NCBI RefSeq assembly: GCF_000518225.1
Contig: NZ_JADE01000006.1
Coordinates: 1 to 64,000, forward strand
Direction of reading: 5' to 3'
From: Helicobacter pametensis ATCC 51478
GTDB taxonomy: Bacteria; Campylobacterota; Campylobacteria; Campylobacterales; Helicobacteraceae
Length of the DNA: 64,000 nt
Shown here: positions 45,585-55,581 of the stretch, piece after piece
Layout of the letters: every line of letters starts with the position of its first letter
Position numbering within the stretch: the stretch's first letter is position 1
Position numbers and translations under genes: made by a program
The notes under the pieces: generated by a model
Told to the model about the DNA's origin: nothing
Databases searched by the model: none
The model's input: the letters and a program-made list of their open reading frames with translations, nothing else

Positions 45585-46289
45585 ATGGGACAAAAAGTTA
45601 ATCCAATTGGTTTGAGATTAGGAATTAATAGAAACTGGACTTCAAGATGGTTTCCTGGTTCTCAGGTTACCCCTAACAATATCTTAGAAGATCACAAGAT
45701 TCGAAAGTTCCTCAAAAAAGAACTTTATTATGCTGGTGTGAGTGAAATCATTATTGAAAAAGCAGCCAAGAAACTAAGAGTCACTGTTGTGGCAGCAAGA
45801 CCAGGTTTAATCATCGGAAAAAAAGGTGCAGATATCGAGAAGGTCAAAGAATCTTTGAAAAAAATTGTTCAAAAAGATATCGCGATCAATATCAAAGAAG
45901 TTAAGCGCCCACAAGCAGATGCCCAACTTGCAGCAGAGAGTGTTGCTACTCAGCTTGAGCGCCGTGTGGCTTTCCGTCGTGCGATGAAGAAAGTTATGCA
46001 ATCTGCGATGAAATCAGGTGCCAAAGGGATCAAAGTCAAGGTTTCAGGACGACTTGCTGGGGCTGAAATGGCAAGAACAGAGTGGTATATGGAGGGAAGA
46101 GTTCCTCTTCATACACTAAGGGCTAAGATTGACTATGGCTTTGCAGAGGCGATGACAACCTATGGAATCATTGGTGTCAAAGTTTGGATCTTCAAAGGTG
46201 AAGTTTTACATAAAGGAATCCAGGCTGAAAAGAAAGAAGAGCAAAGCAGAGAAGAGCGCCCTAAAACTAGTAGAAAAGGGAGGCAATAA
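45585..46289 (+). CDS. rpsC: 30S ribosomal protein S3
   Basis: 234 residues with the KH domain ([16 protein letters not shown]) and C-terminal S3 domain ([34 protein letters not shown]-like). The lysine/glutamate-rich tail ([20 protein letters not shown]) is variable. Starts 2 bp after rplV. Confidence 0.98.
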   Translation: MGQKVNPIGLRLGINRNWTSRWFPGSQVTPNNILEDHKIRKFLKKELYYAGVSEIIIEKAAKKLRVTVVAARPGLIIGKKGADIEKVKESLKKIVQKDIAINIKEVKRPQADAQLAAESVATQLERRVAFRRAMKKVMQSAMKSGAKGIKVKVSGRLAGAEMARTEWYMEGRVPLHTLRAKIDYGFAEAMTTYGIIGVKVWIFKGEVLHKGIQAEKKEEQSREERPKTSRKGRQ

Positions 46290-46292
46290 ATC

Positions 46293-46718
46293 ATGTTGAT
46301 GCCAAAACGAACAAAATACAGAAAGCAGCAAAAAGGACGCAATCGAGGGAAGTCCTTTAGAGGAGCAAGCCTCGCATTTGGAAATATCGGAATCAAAGCT
46401 GTTGAACATGGGAGAATTGATTCTCGTCAGATTGAGGCGGCAAGGATTGCGATGACTCGTCATATTAAGAGAGCAGGTAAGGTTTGGATCCGTGTTTTTC
46501 CAGACAAGCCTTTGACTGCTAAACCACTTGAGACAAGGATGGGTAAAGGTAAGGGTGCAGTAGATAAGTGGGTGATGAATATCAAGCCTGGAAGAATCAT
46601 TTATGAAATGATTGGGATTGATGAATCGACTGCTAGAGATGCATTGGCTTTGGCTCAAAGCAAATTGCCATTTAAGACAAAAATTGTAACGAGTGAGAGT
46701 GAAAATGAAATTTATTGA
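46293..46718 (+). CDS. rplP: 50S ribosomal protein L16
   Basis: 141 residues beginning [19 protein letters not shown], as expected. Contacts tRNA in the A site and is the binding neighbourhood of evernimicin-type drugs. Its end overlaps rpmC by 14 nt. Confidence 0.98.
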   Translation: MLMPKRTKYRKQQKGRNRGKSFRGASLAFGNIGIKAVEHGRIDSRQIEAARIAMTRHIKRAGKVWIRVFPDKPLTAKPLETRMGKGKGAVDKWVMNIKPGRIIYEMIGIDESTARDALALAQSKLPFKTKIVTSESENEIY

Positions 46719-46893
46719 TTTGAAAGATAAGGATACTAAGGAGCTTCAAAGCCTCCTTAAGGAAAAGAAATCAGCGTTGTTTGAGCTTAAACTCAAACTA
46801 AAAACAATGCAATTGACTAATCCTAGTGAGATCCGAGGTGTTCGCAAAGATATCGCTAGAATCAATACAGCCATCAGTGCAAAAAAGGATTAA
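46705..46893 (+). CDS. rpmC: 50S ribosomal protein L29
   Basis: 62 residues from the ATG at 46705 ([18 protein letters not shown]). The frame is open four codons earlier (GTG-type start), but the ATG matches the family N-terminus and has GAGAG upstream, within rplP. Two-helix protein near the tunnel exit. Confidence 0.95.
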   Translation: MKFIDLKDKDTKELQSLLKEKKSALFELKLKLKTMQLTNPSEIRGVRKDIARINTAISAKKD

Positions 46894-46896
46894 GAG

Positions 46897-47157
46897 ATGG
46901 AGAAAAAGCAACCCCACAAAAGGATTATTCAAGGGAAGGTCGTAAGCAAAGCTGGCGACAAGAGTGTTGTGATTTTGGTAGAGAGAAAAGTGGTTCATCC
47001 CAAGTATCGCAAGATTGTAAAAAGGTTTAAGAAATACACTATTCATGATGAGAGCAATAGTGTAAAGGTGGGCGATGTAATCAGTGCGATTGAGTGTCGA
47101 CCAATTTCTAAGACAAAGACCTTTAATTTGCAAAATATTGTTTCTGTAGGAGTGTAA
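46897..47157 (+). CDS. rpsQ: 30S ribosomal protein S17
   Basis: 86 residues, OB-fold protein binding 16S rRNA early in assembly. [30 protein letters not shown]-type sequence (shown here only in part: [16 protein letters not shown]) and [12 protein letters not shown]. 3 bp after rpmC. Confidence 0.97.
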   Translation: MEKKQPHKRIIQGKVVSKAGDKSVVILVERKVVHPKYRKIVKRFKKYTIHDESNSVKVGDVISAIECRPISKTKTFNLQNIVSVGV

Positions 47158-47158
47158 T

Positions 47159-47527
47159 ATGATCCAAAGCTTTACTCGATTAAATGTCGCAGACAATAGT
47201 GGCGCAAAAGAGATTATGTGTATCAAGGTCTTGGGCGGAAGTCATAGACGCTATGCAACAGTTGGTGATGTCATTGTGGCATCAGTGAAAAAAGCCATTC
47301 CAAATGGAAAGGTCAAAAAAGGTCAAGTTGTCAAGGCTGTTGTTGTAAGAACCAAAAAAGAAATCCAAAGAGAAGATGGATCTCTTGTGCGATTTGATGA
47401 TAACGCTGCTGTTATCTTGGATGCGAAGAGAGAGCCAGTTGGAACAAGGATTTTTGGTCCAGTTAGTAGAGAAGTGCGATATGCCAATTTTATGAAGATC
47501 GTATCGTTAGCTCCGGAGGTAGTGTAG
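47159..47527 (+). CDS. rplN: 50S ribosomal protein L14
   Basis: 122 residues, the conserved length: [20 protein letters not shown], and [20 protein letters not shown]. It is the docking site of RsfS, whose gene is also in this window at 10.5 kb. Its stop overlaps the rplX GTG (TAGTG). Confidence 0.98.
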   Translation: MIQSFTRLNVADNSGAKEIMCIKVLGGSHRRYATVGDVIVASVKKAIPNGKVKKGQVVKAVVVRTKKEIQREDGSLVRFDDNAAVILDAKREPVGTRIFGPVSREVRYANFMKIVSLAPEVV

Positions 47528-47757
47528 TGGCAAAGTTTAAAATTAAAAAAGGCGATATGGTTAAAGTAATCGCCGGTGATGACAAAGGAAAGAGCGGAAG
47601 AGTGCTTTTTGTATATCCAAAAACTGCACAAGTTGTAGTCGAGGGATGCAAAATGGTGAAGAAAACAGTGAAGCCAACAGAAGAGAATCCAAAAGGTGGA
47701 TTTATCTCAAAAGAAGCTCCGATGAGTATTTCAAATGTAAAGAAAGAGGAGCAGTAA
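47527..47757 (+). CDS. rplX: 50S ribosomal protein L24
   Basis: 76 residues from a GTG overlapping the rplN stop. The KOW motif [20 protein letters not shown] is at the N-terminus. Assembly initiator of the large subunit. Shorter than E. coli L24 (104) but normal for this phylum. Confidence 0.97.
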   Translation: MAKFKIKKGDMVKVIAGDDKGKSGRVLFVYPKTAQVVVEGCKMVKKTVKPTEENPKGGFISKEAPMSISNVKKEEQ

Positions 47758-47758
47758 G

Positions 47759-48304
47759 ATGTATGGTTTGAAAAGTTTATATCAAAATGAAATCAAGCAG
47801 AAATTGATTCAAGAGTTGGATATCAAAAATCCAATGCTAACACCACGACTTGAAAAAATTGTGATCAGTGTAGGTGCTGGTGAGTATGCAAAAGATATGA
47901 AGATTATGCAAAATATTGCAGATACCATTTCAATCATTGCTGGACAAAAAGCTGTGATCACAAAAGCCAAAAAATCTGTTGCTGGCTTTAAGATGAGAGA
48001 AGGGATGCCAATGGGTGTCAAAGTCACATTGCGTGGCAATATGATGTATAACTTCCTTGAAAAGCTCATTGTGATTTCTTTGCCAAGAGTGAAGGATTTT
48101 AGAGGTGTATCAAGAAATGGTTTTGATGGAAGAGGAAACTACAGCTTTGGACTCAATGAGCAGCTCATGTTCCCTGAAGTTGTTTATGATGACATTATGG
48201 TGAGCCATGGGATGAATATCTCATTTGTAACTTCAACAGAAAATGACAAAGAAGCATTCAAGTTGTTAGAACTGCTTGGTATGCCTTTTGCAAAAGGAAA
48301 ATAA
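47759..48304 (+). CDS. rplE: 50S ribosomal protein L5
   Basis: 181 residues; binds 5S rRNA. Motifs [38 protein letters not shown] and [20 protein letters not shown]. Starts 1 nt after the rplX stop. Confidence 0.98.
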   Translation: MYGLKSLYQNEIKQKLIQELDIKNPMLTPRLEKIVISVGAGEYAKDMKIMQNIADTISIIAGQKAVITKAKKSVAGFKMREGMPMGVKVTLRGNMMYNFLEKLIVISLPRVKDFRGVSRNGFDGRGNYSFGLNEQLMFPEVVYDDIMVSHGMNISFVTSTENDKEAFKLLELLGMPFAKGK

Positions 48305-48305
48305 T

Positions 48306-48491
48306 ATGGCGAAAAAATCAATGATCGCAAAAGCGAGCAGAAAAGCAAAGTTTAGTGCAAGAGCCTATACAAGATGTCAAGTATGCGGAAGACCACATTC
48401 TGTTTATAGAGATTTTGGTTTGTGTAGAGTATGTCTAAGAAAAATGGGCAACGAAGGACTAATTCCTGGTCTTCGTAAGGCAAGTTGGTAA
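48306..48491 (+). CDS. rpsN: 30S ribosomal protein S14, zinc-binding type
   Basis: 61 residues from the ATG at 48306, the short (type Z) S14. It has a zinc ribbon with CQVCG and CRVC (two CxxC pairs). The frame is open back into rplE to 48276, but the [16 protein letters not shown] is canonical. Confidence 0.97.
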   Translation: MAKKSMIAKASRKAKFSARAYTRCQVCGRPHSVYRDFGLCRVCLRKMGNEGLIPGLRKASW

Positions 48492-48502
48492 GGAGATAAG
48501 AG

Positions 48503-48898
48503 ATGGTAAATGATATTATTGCGGATTCTCTGACAAGAATTAGAAATGCATCTATGAGACGACTTGAATATACGACTTTGTATTATGCAAAAATTGTTGT
48601 TTCAATTTTGGAAGTTTTTAAGACAAAGGGCTTTATCAAGGATTATAAAGTCAATGACAAAGATGGCAAACAATCCATCAGTGTTCAGCTTGCCTATGAC
48701 GAGCGTGGCTATAGCGTGATTAGTGAGATCAAGCGTATCAGTAAGCCTGGACGAAGAGTTTATAAGAGTCGAAATGAACTCAAAAGATTTAAAAATGGTT
48801 ATGGAACGATTGTGGTGAGCACTTCTAAGGGAGTGATTGCCAATGAGGATGCTTACAAAGCCAATGTAGGTGGCGAAGCACTGTGCAGTATTTGGTAA
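48503..48898 (+). CDS. rpsH: 30S ribosomal protein S8
   Basis: 131 residues, the usual length; binds the central domain of 16S r[22 protein letters not shown] at the N-terminus and the conserved [19 protein letters not shown] near the C-terminus. Confidence 0.98.
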   Translation: MVNDIIADSLTRIRNASMRRLEYTTLYYAKIVVSILEVFKTKGFIKDYKVNDKDGKQSISVQLAYDERGYSVISEIKRISKPGRRVYKSRNELKRFKNGYGTIVVSTSKGVIANEDAYKANVGGEALCSIW

Positions 48899-48907
48899 GG
48901 AGCAATT

Positions 48908-49444
48908 ATGTCAAGAGTTGGAAAAAAACCTATTAGCATTCCCTCTGGTGTCAGTGTCACTGTAGAGGGGAGCAAAATTGTGTTTAAAAATTCTAAAATC
49001 TCAAAAGAGCTCGAGACTTATGGGCGCGTTGTGATTGAAAGCTCGGCAGAAGAATTGAGCTTTTCTCCCATCAATCAAGAGGCTCAATCAAGAGCTTATT
49101 GGGGTACTTACAGAGCTTTGGCAAACAATATTGTGATTGGTTTGAGCCAAGGTTTTACAAAAGTTCTTGAAATCAATGGTGTTGGTTATAAGGCAAGTGT
49201 ATCTGGAAAAGTTTTGGAGCTTGCACTTGGATTTTCACATCCTGTGAAATATGATATCCCCGAGGGTGTAGAGATGAGCGTAGATAAAAATACGATCACA
49301 ATCAAGGGAAGCGATAAGCAACAAATTGGACAGATTGCTGCAGAGATTCGGGAGTTTAGACCACCTGAGCCCTACAAAGGTAAGGGAATCAAGTATAGCG
49401 ATGAAGTGATTATCAGAAAAGCTGGTAAAACTGCTAAGAAATAA
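48908..49444 (+). CDS. rplF: 50S ribosomal protein L6
   Basis: 178 residues, two-domain protein near the GTPase centre. [20 protein letters not shown] at the N-terminus and the C-terminal signature [18 protein letters not shown]. 9 bp after rpsH. Confidence 0.98.
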   Translation: MSRVGKKPISIPSGVSVTVEGSKIVFKNSKISKELETYGRVVIESSAEELSFSPINQEAQSRAYWGTYRALANNIVIGLSQGFTKVLEINGVGYKASVSGKVLELALGFSHPVKYDIPEGVEMSVDKNTITIKGSDKQQIGQIAAEIREFRPPEPYKGKGIKYSDEVIIRKAGKTAKK

Positions 49445-49454
49445 GGTGTGAGTT

Positions 49455-49811
49455 ATGACAAATAAAGTACTAGAGCAAAAAAAGAAACTAAGAGCAAAAA
49501 GGAAGTTGAGAGTCCGAGGTTCTATTTTTGGAATTGCATCTAAGCCGCGTGTAAGTGTTTTTAGATCCAATCGCTATCTTTATGCACAAGCAATTGATGA
49601 TCAAAATGGTGTAACGCTTGCAAGTGTAGATGGGAAAAAATTGGGCTTTGGCAACAATAAAGACAATGCCAAGGAGATTGCCAAGGTGTTTGCTGAGAGT
49701 TTGAAGCAAAATGGAATCTCTGAAGTTGTTTTTGATCGCAATGGATATCTCTATCATGGTGTTGTGGCTGCGTTTGCGGATTCTTTGCGTGAAAATGGAA
49801 TCACTCTATAA
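49455..49811 (+). CDS. rplR: 50S ribosomal protein L18
   Basis: 118 residues; 5S rRNA-binding protein. [20 protein letters not shown] and [20 protein letters not shown] are diagnostic; the basic N-terminus [14 protein letters not shown] contacts RNA. Confidence 0.98.
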   Translation: MTNKVLEQKKKLRAKRKLRVRGSIFGIASKPRVSVFRSNRYLYAQAIDDQNGVTLASVDGKKLGFGNNKDNAKEIAKVFAESLKQNGISEVVFDRNGYLYHGVVAAFADSLRENGITL

Positions 49812-49820
49812 AGGATGAGT

Positions 49821-50261
49821 ATGGAAATCAATCGAGAAGAATTTAGTGAAGTTGTTGTAAATATTGGACGCGTTACAAAGGTTGTGAAGGGTGGGCGCAG
49901 ATTCCGATTTAACGCTCTTGTTGTTGTGGGCAATAAAAATGGTCTTGTAGGATTTGGTCTAGGAAAAGCCAAAGAAGTGCCCGATGCGATCAAAAAAGCA
50001 ATCGATGATGCATTTAAAAATATCGTGCAAGTCAATATTAAGGGCACAACAATTGCCCATGATATTGAGCATAAGTATAATGCAAGCAAAATTTTGCTCA
50101 AGCCTGCAAGTGAGGGAACTGGAGTTATCGCCGGCGGAAGTGCAAGACCAGTGATTGAACTTGCTGGGATTAAGGATATTTTGACTAAATCTTTGGGATC
50201 TAATAATCCTTATAATGTCGTGAGAGCGACAATTGATGCATTGGCAAAGATTAAAGCTTAA
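49821..50261 (+). CDS. rpsE: 30S ribosomal protein S5
   Basis: 146 residues from the ATG at 49821, which lies 6 nt after AAGG; an in-frame ATG at 49815 is too close to that ribosome site. Double-stranded RNA-binding fold [20 protein letters not shown] and the spectinomycin loop region. No rpmD (L30) follows before rplO. Confidence 0.96.
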   Translation: MEINREEFSEVVVNIGRVTKVVKGGRRFRFNALVVVGNKNGLVGFGLGKAKEVPDAIKKAIDDAFKNIVQVNIKGTTIAHDIEHKYNASKILLKPASEGTGVIAGGSARPVIELAGIKDILTKSLGSNNPYNVVRATIDALAKIKA

Positions 50262-50272
50262 GGAGTGGAGAG

Positions 50273-50671
50273 ATGTTGGAACAAATTAAGCCAGCTAATG
50301 GAAGTGTAAGAGACATCAAGCGTGTCGGAAGAGGACAGGGGAGTGGAATGGGAAAAACTTCTACTCGAGGCGGAAAGGGACAGACTGCACGGACAGGCTA
50401 CAAGGCCAAGAGAGGATTTGAAGGAGGGCAACAACCACTTCAAAGAAGATTGCCAAAAGTCGGATTTAATTCAAGAGTGCAAAAGCCCTATGTAATCAAT
50501 GTCGATAAAAGTGAAGCAATCGCTCAGCTCTCTGAAATCACTTGGGAGAACTTGAGAGAACTTTATGGATTTCCACTTTACACAGCAAATGTGAAGCTCA
50601 TCGGAAGCAAGGCACATGCACTCGCATCAAAGATTAAAGATGAGAGAGTAAAGGCAACTAGGGCGAAATAA
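50273..50671 (+). CDS. rplO: 50S ribosomal protein L15
   Basis: 132 residues; late assembly protein. Glycine/arginine-rich N-terminus [20 protein letters not shown] and [17 protein letters not shown] are characteristic. Follows rpsE by 11 bp, with no L30 gene between; stop overlaps secY (TAATG). Confidence 0.97.
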   Translation: MLEQIKPANGSVRDIKRVGRGQGSGMGKTSTRGGKGQTARTGYKAKRGFEGGQQPLQRRLPKVGFNSRVQKPYVINVDKSEAIAQLSEITWENLRELYGFPLYTANVKLIGSKAHALASKIKDERVKATRAK

Positions 50672-51924
50672 TGAATAAGAAAATTGTTGACAAGATTCTT
50701 ATCACACTTCTTTTTCTTTTCTTGTATCGACTCCTGGCATATATTCCTGTGCCAGGTGTTGATCTTGCTGAAATCAAGAGATTTTTTGATCAAAATGCCA
50801 ATAATGCGTTGGGATTATTTAATATGTTTAGTGGGAGTGCTGTTGAGCGTTTGAGTATCATTTCTCTTGGTGTTATGCCTTATATTACGGCTTCTATTAT
50901 TATGGAGCTTTTGGCTGCTACATTTCCTACTCTAGGGAAACTCAAAAAAGAACGAGATGGTTTGCAAAAATATATGCAAATCATTAAGTATGTGACAATT
51001 GGAATCACAATCATTCAAGCAATCAGCGTCTCTTTTGGTCTAAGAAGTATGGGGAATAATGGGGCGATTTTGATTGATATGACAAGTTTTGTCGTTATTT
51101 CAACTTTCTCGATGCTTGCTGGGACGATGTTGTTGCTATGGATTGGTGAGCAGATTACTCAGCGAGGAGTTGGAAATGGTGTGAGCTTGATCATCTTTGC
51201 TGGAATTGTTTCAGCTATTCCATCAGCAATCGCTGGGACATTTAATCTTGTCAATACAGGCGAGATCAATATCTTAACGCTCATTGTGATCGTGGCTTTG
51301 ATTTTGCTGACTGTATTTGTGATTTTGTATATGGAGCTAGCAGAGAGAAGGATTCCTGTCTCCTATGCGAGAAAAGTTGTGATGCAAAATCAGCATAGAA
51401 AAATTGTTAATTACATCCCAATCAAAGTCAATTTGAGTGGTGTGATCCCATCGATCTTTGCATCAGCATTGATTGTATTTCCATCGACAATTCTTCAAAG
51501 CTCGCAAAATCCATATTTGCTAAAGATCGCTGATTTGATCAATCCAAGTGGCTATCTTTATAATGTTTTGATGTTTCTTTTTATTATTTTCTTTGCTTAT
51601 TTTTATGCATCGATTGTGTTTAATGCCAAAGATATCGCTGAGAATCTCAAAAAACAAGGCGGTTTTGTCCCAGGACTAAGACCTGGAGAGGGAACAGTGA
51701 GCTTCTTAAATACTGTTGCAAGTAATTTGACATTTTGGGGTGCTCTTTATTTGGCCATTATCTCAACCTTGCCTTGGGTGATCTTGAAAGGCATGGGTGT
51801 TCCATTTCATTTTGGAGGGACTGCGGTCTTGATTGTCGTCCAAGTTGCTGTGGATACGATGAGAAAAATTGAGGCACAGATCTATATGAATAAATATCAA
51901 ATGCTAAGCGCGACAGGACTCTAA
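50671..51924 (+). CDS. secY: Preprotein translocase subunit SecY
   Basis: Central pore of the Sec translocon in the inner membrane. It has 417 residues with ten predicted helices. Motifs: IPVPGVDL near the N-terminus, FNMFSGSAVERLSIISLGVMPYI, ERRIPVSYARKVV in a cytoplasmic loop, and GFVPGLRPGEGT in the ribosome-binding loop. Start and stop both overlap neighbours (rplO and map). Confidence 0.98.
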   Translation: MNKKIVDKILITLLFLFLYRLLAYIPVPGVDLAEIKRFFDQNANNALGLFNMFSGSAVERLSIISLGVMPYITASIIMELLAATFPTLGKLKKERDGLQKYMQIIKYVTIGITIIQAISVSFGLRSMGNNGAILIDMTSFVVISTFSMLAGTMLLLWIGEQITQRGVGNGVSLIIFAGIVSAIPSAIAGTFNLVNTGEINILTLIVIVALILLTVFVILYMELAERRIPVSYARKVVMQNQHRKIVNYIPIKVNLSGVIPSIFASALIVFPSTILQSSQNPYLLKIADLINPSGYLYNVLMFLFIIFFAYFYASIVFNAKDIAENLKKQGGFVPGLRPGEGTVSFLNTVASNLTFWGALYLAIISTLPWVILKGMGVPFHFGGTAVLIVVQVAVDTMRKIEAQIYMNKYQMLSATGL

Positions 51925-52682
51925 TGGCGATTGCGATTAGAAGACCTGCTGAGATTGAAGCGATCAGGGTTTCTAGCCAGATAGTCGCTCAAGCTCTAAA
52001 TCGAGCAAGATCTGCGATTAAGATCGGCCTCTCTTTACTTGAGATTGATCAAATCGTTGAAGATTATATTCGCTCTTGTGATGCTAGACCAGCTTTTAAG
52101 GGGCTTTATGGATTCTCTCATTCTGCTTGTATTTCCCTCAATTCTGTTGTGATTCATGGAGTTCCTACAGACTATAGATTGCAAGAAGGGGATATCGTGG
52201 GGATTGATGTGGGAGTGGAAAAGAATGGATGGTATGGAGATGCTGCGATTACTGTAGGTGTAGGGAAGATCACATCCAAAGATCAAGAGCTAATCAGTGC
52301 ATCCAAAGAAGTGCTTTTGGGGGCAATCGAGCAGATAGAAGAGGGAATGCATTTCAAGGAGTTAAGTGCTCTTTTGGAATCATTGATCAAAAGTTATGGA
52401 TTTGTTCCTTTGCTTGATTATTGTGGGCATGGCATAGGTCGAAAACCCCATGAAGATCCCCAGATCCCAAACTATCTTACATATGGCAAAGCAAAAAGTG
52501 GAGAGAAGATCAAAAATGGAATGGTGTTTTGCATTGAGCCTATGCTTTGTCAAAAGAGTGGAAAACCAAAGATTTTGGCAGATGGATGGTCTGTCATTTC
52601 AGAAGATGGACTCAATACAAGTCACTATGAACACACAATTGCTCTCATCAATGGACGAGCAGAGATTTTATCAAAGGAGTAA
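51924..52682 (+). CDS. map: Methionine aminopeptidase type I
   Basis: Removes the N-terminal Met from nascent proteins. The 252 residues contain the pita-bread metal ligands: GIDVGVEKNGWYGDAA (two Asp), DYCGHGIGRKPHEDPQ (His), FCIEPM (Glu) and SHYEHTIAL (Glu). ATG overlaps the secY stop. Confidence 0.97.
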   Translation: MAIAIRRPAEIEAIRVSSQIVAQALNRARSAIKIGLSLLEIDQIVEDYIRSCDARPAFKGLYGFSHSACISLNSVVIHGVPTDYRLQEGDIVGIDVGVEKNGWYGDAAITVGVGKITSKDQELISASKEVLLGAIEQIEEGMHFKELSALLESLIKSYGFVPLLDYCGHGIGRKPHEDPQIPNYLTYGKAKSGEKIKNGMVFCIEPMLCQKSGKPKILADGWSVISEDGLNTSHYEHTIALINGRAEILSKE

Positions 52683-52685
52683 AAA

Positions 52686-52904
52686 GTGGCAAAAGATGAT
52701 GTGATTGAGATTGATGGGAAGGTCATCGAGGTCTTACCCAATGCGACCTTTAGAGTGGAGCTTGATAATGGACATGTGGTTCTTTGCCATATTGCAGGCA
52801 AGATGAGAATGCACTACATTAAGATTCTCTTGGGAGATCGTGTGAAAATTGAACTTACACCCTACAGTCTTGATAAAGGGCGCATTACTTTCCGCTATAA
52901 ATGA
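52686..52904 (+). CDS. infA: Translation initiation factor IF-1
   Basis: 72 residues, OB-fold, from a GTG 3 nt after map. [20 protein letters not shown] and [28 protein letters not shown]-type blocks (quoted in part) identify it. Last gene before the cluster is broken by an outer-membrane-protein gene on the other strand. Confidence 0.97.
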   Translation: MAKDDVIEIDGKVIEVLPNATFRVELDNGHVVLCHIAGKMRMHYIKILLGDRVKIELTPYSLDKGRITFRYK

Positions 52905-52941
52905 TTTTGAAGAATCAAAATCATTTATAAACCCTACCCAA

Positions 52942-53766
52942 TCAAAATCGATACAAATAGCTCAAAATAATATCCCCCGTAAATAAGAAACGAGTCCCGA
53001 CAGGAAGCGATGTTCCATCCCCAAGATTGAGATTCCAAGATTTGAAATGTGCATCAGAAAAGGCAAATTGCCCGAAGCGATAGTTGAGCTCAAATTGATT
53101 TCCCTTGTAGTAATAGTAGATTCCAAACTCTGGGTAAAGTCCATGATTGAGCAGATCGTTTGGCTGTTGGATAAGTTGTGTGAGGGCACCAGATGTTCCG
53201 ACTGTGGCACTTGCATTTTTGACGACATACCATTCTGCTTCATAGCCTATTCCTGCACTTACACCAAAGGCATGGCTATCATTGCGAAAAAAAGTCGAGA
53301 GAAATTTCAAATCAATATTTGCCTGAATAGGTAAATACTCTTGCAAGACATCTGTCACTGTTGCTGTTTTACCAGCTTGAGTTGCTGGCACAAGGGTTTG
53401 TGATTGGATGCGTGCTTGTGTGCCGACATTGGCCATTGCTGAGATTCGCAGTCCTGCATATTGATTAAAAAAGTATTGATATCCAAGGGTTAATCCAGCA
53501 TTGAGAGATGGAGTGCTTGTAGTGAGCATAGAAAAGGTTTTGATAATTTGCTCACCATCAAACTTCTTGAGAGACATTGAGGCTCCAAGTATGAATCCAC
53601 TAAGATTATCAAGTGATGTTGATTTTGATTTTTGGATTGCACCTTGAATTTCCTCATCGATTTTGTCTGCTGCAAAATCAATCGTTTGCTGTTTTTGATC
53701 TGCTTCTAAAGCCCAAAGATTTGCGACAATCAATGAAGAGAGAAAGATGGATCTCGATAGTTTCAT
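52942..53766 (-). CDS. Helicobacter-type outer membrane protein
   Basis: A 274-residue exported protein: signal peptide (MKLSRSIFLSSLIVANLWALEA), a short helical charged region (DFAADKIDEEIQGAIQKSKS), then alternating amphipathic beta-strands (FILGASMSLKKF, GLTLGYQYFFNQYAGLRI, FGVSAGIGYEAEWYV, GNQFELNYRFGQFAF). It ends in SYLYRF with the terminal aromatic residue typical of beta-barrels inserted by BamA. It resembles the small Helicobacter OMP families; the exact subfamily is not recognised. It sits in reverse orientation between infA and rpmJ, a place normally free of genes. The start follows AAGGAA. Confidence 0.8.
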   Translation of the reverse strand: MKLSRSIFLSSLIVANLWALEADQKQQTIDFAADKIDEEIQGAIQKSKSTSLDNLSGFILGASMSLKKFDGEQIIKTFSMLTTSTPSLNAGLTLGYQYFFNQYAGLRISAMANVGTQARIQSQTLVPATQAGKTATVTDVLQEYLPIQANIDLKFLSTFFRNDSHAFGVSAGIGYEAEWYVVKNASATVGTSGALTQLIQQPNDLLNHGLYPEFGIYYYYKGNQFELNYRFGQFAFSDAHFKSWNLNLGDGTSLPVGTRFLFTGDIILSYLYRF

Positions 53767-54045
53767 TTTGATTCCTTAATTGATAGATTTTTAATGAATT
53801 TTAATCAAAAACAAACGAAAGAGAAACCTAATTTATAAAAATTATTAAAAACGATCAATGATTTTCAATATTTATCTTTTGCTATTTTTTTTGGAGAGAG
53901 CATAGAAAGAGGTGAAACATAGCCAAGGGTTTGAAATTATGCTTGCAATCACCCATTTTTTGGATAAAATCTAAAGTTTATATTGCTTAGATTCTAGGCT
54001 CTATAAAATCACTTTTTGCATCACAAAATTTTAAGGAGGATGTAA
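53767..54045. promoter_or_regulatory. Divergent regulatory region: OMP gene / rpmJ operon
   Basis: 279 bp, strongly AT-rich. Candidate plus-strand -10 elements are TAAAAT near 53966 and TATAAA at 54002-54007, so the rpmJ-rplQ part probably has its own promoter here. On the minus strand TAAAAT and TATAAA-like elements lie before the OMP gene. No single site is strong. Confidence 0.4.
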
Positions 54046-54159
54046 ATGAAAGTTAGACCATCGGTCAAAAAAATGTGCGATAAGTGCAAAGTTATCAAGC
54101 GAAAAGGCGTGATCAGAGTGATCTGTGTGACACCTAAACATAAACAAAGACAAGGATAA
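54046..54159 (+). CDS. rpmJ: 50S ribosomal protein L36
   Basis: 37 residues: [20 protein letters not shown] then [17 protein letters not shown]. It retains the zinc ligands C11, C14, C27 and H32 (the C+ form). AAGGAGG precedes the ATG. First gene of the resumed alpha operon, 3 nt before rpsM. Confidence 0.97.
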   Translation: MKVRPSVKKMCDKCKVIKRKGVIRVICVTPKHKQRQG

Positions 54160-54162
54160 AAC

Positions 54163-54525
54163 ATGGCGAGAATTGCTGGTGTAGATTTGCCAAAAAAGAA
54201 AAGAGTGGAGTATGCTCTCACTTACATTTATGGTATTGGGCTTAAAAGTTCCAGAGATATTTTGAATTCCGTAAATATTTCTTTTGATAAGCGAGTTAAT
54301 GATCTCAGCGAAGATGAAGTTTCTTTGATTGCCAAAAAGATTCAAGAAAGCTACATGGTTGAGGGTGATTTGCGTAAAAAAGTGACTATGGACATCAAGG
54401 CATTGATGGATTTAGGAAATTATAGAGGTCTTAGACATAGAAAAGGCTTGCCTGTTCGCGGACAAACAACAAAAAATAATGCCCGAACACGCAAAGGCAA
54501 GAAGAAAACTGTAGGTAGCAAGTAA
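54163..54525 (+). CDS. rpsM: 30S ribosomal protein S13
   Basis: 120 residues. [20 protein letters not shown] at the N-terminus, helix-two-turn-helix, and [22 protein letters not shown] near the C-terminus, which contacts the P-site tRNA. Confidence 0.98.
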   Translation: MARIAGVDLPKKKRVEYALTYIYGIGLKSSRDILNSVNISFDKRVNDLSEDEVSLIAKKIQESYMVEGDLRKKVTMDIKALMDLGNYRGLRHRKGLPVRGQTTKNNARTRKGKKKTVGSK

Positions 54526-54536
54526 AGGATAGCAGT

Positions 54537-54929
54537 ATGGCAAAAAGAACGATGACAAAGAAAAAAGTTGTTAAGAAAAATATAGCAAGAGGGATTGTGT
54601 ATATCTCTGCTACTTTCAACAACACAAATATCACTGTAACTGATGAAGTGGGAAATGTTATTTGTTGGGCCACTGCTGGAGGTTTGGGATTCAAAGGATC
54701 CAAAAAGTCAACCCCTTATGCTGCGCAACAAGCTGTTGAGAGTGCAATGGCAAAAGCCAAAGAACACGGGATCAAAGAAGTTGGTATCAAGGTTCAAGGA
54801 CCTGGAAGCGGTAGAGAGACTGCTGTTAAGAGTGTGGGTGCAATCGAAGGAATCAAAGTCTTGTGGTTCAAAGACATCACTCCACTTCCTCACAATGGCT
54901 GTAGGCCACCAAAAAGAAGAAGAGTATAA
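54537..54929 (+). CDS. rpsK: 30S ribosomal protein S11
   Basis: 130 residues; platform protein. [19 protein letters not shown] and the C-terminal signature [17 protein letters not shown] are canonical. Confidence 0.98.
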   Translation: MAKRTMTKKKVVKKNIARGIVYISATFNNTNITVTDEVGNVICWATAGGLGFKGSKKSTPYAAQQAVESAMAKAKEHGIKEVGIKVQGPGSGRETAVKSVGAIEGIKVLWFKDITPLPHNGCRPPKRRRV

Positions 54930-54939
54930 GGAGCAATAG

Positions 54940-55566
54940 ATGGCAAGATATAGAGGACCTGTTGAGAAAATCGAGAGAAGATTCGGTGTTTCTTTGGCGC
55001 TCAAGGGCGAGCGAAGGCTTGCAGGAAAAAGCGCACTAGATAAGCGACCATATGGACCAGGACAGCATGGACAAAGAAGAGGCAAAATTTCTGAGTATGG
55101 TTTGCAATTGCGTGAGAAACAAAAAGCAAAGATGATGTATGGCGTAAGTGAGAAGCAATTCCGCAGCCTTTTTGCAGAAGCAAATCGAATCGAGGGAAAT
55201 ACTGGAGAGAATCTCATCCGCTTGATTGAGCAAAGGCTAGACAATGTGGTATATCGTATGGGATTTGCGACTACTAGACGATTTGCACGCCAGCTTGTGA
55301 CACATGGTCACATCTTGGTAGATGGAAAGAGAGTTGATATCCCATCTTATATGGTGCAACCAGGACAGAAGATTGAAATTCGTGAGAAGAGCAAGAATAA
55401 TGTCCAAATCAATCGAGCAATCGAGCTTTCTTCTCAAGTTGTAGCTGTGCCTTGGATTGATGTCGATAAAGATAAAAAGTTTGGAATCTTTACGCGCTAT
55501 CCGCTTAGAGAAGAGGTTGTGATCCCTATTGAAGAGCGTTTGATTGTTGAGTTGTATTCAAAGTAA
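54940..55566 (+). CDS. rpsD: 30S ribosomal protein S4
   Basis: 208 residues with the S4 RNA-binding domain ([38 protein letters not shown]). Nucleates 30S assembly; in E. coli it represses the alpha operon, which cannot be judged here. N-terminal [16 protein letters not shown] is typical. Confidence 0.98.
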   Translation: MARYRGPVEKIERRFGVSLALKGERRLAGKSALDKRPYGPGQHGQRRGKISEYGLQLREKQKAKMMYGVSEKQFRSLFAEANRIEGNTGENLIRLIEQRLDNVVYRMGFATTRRFARQLVTHGHILVDGKRVDIPSYMVQPGQKIEIREKSKNNVQINRAIELSSQVVAVPWIDVDKDKKFGIFTRYPLREEVVIPIEERLIVELYSK

Positions 55567-55581
55567 TGTGAGGTGGCGAAA

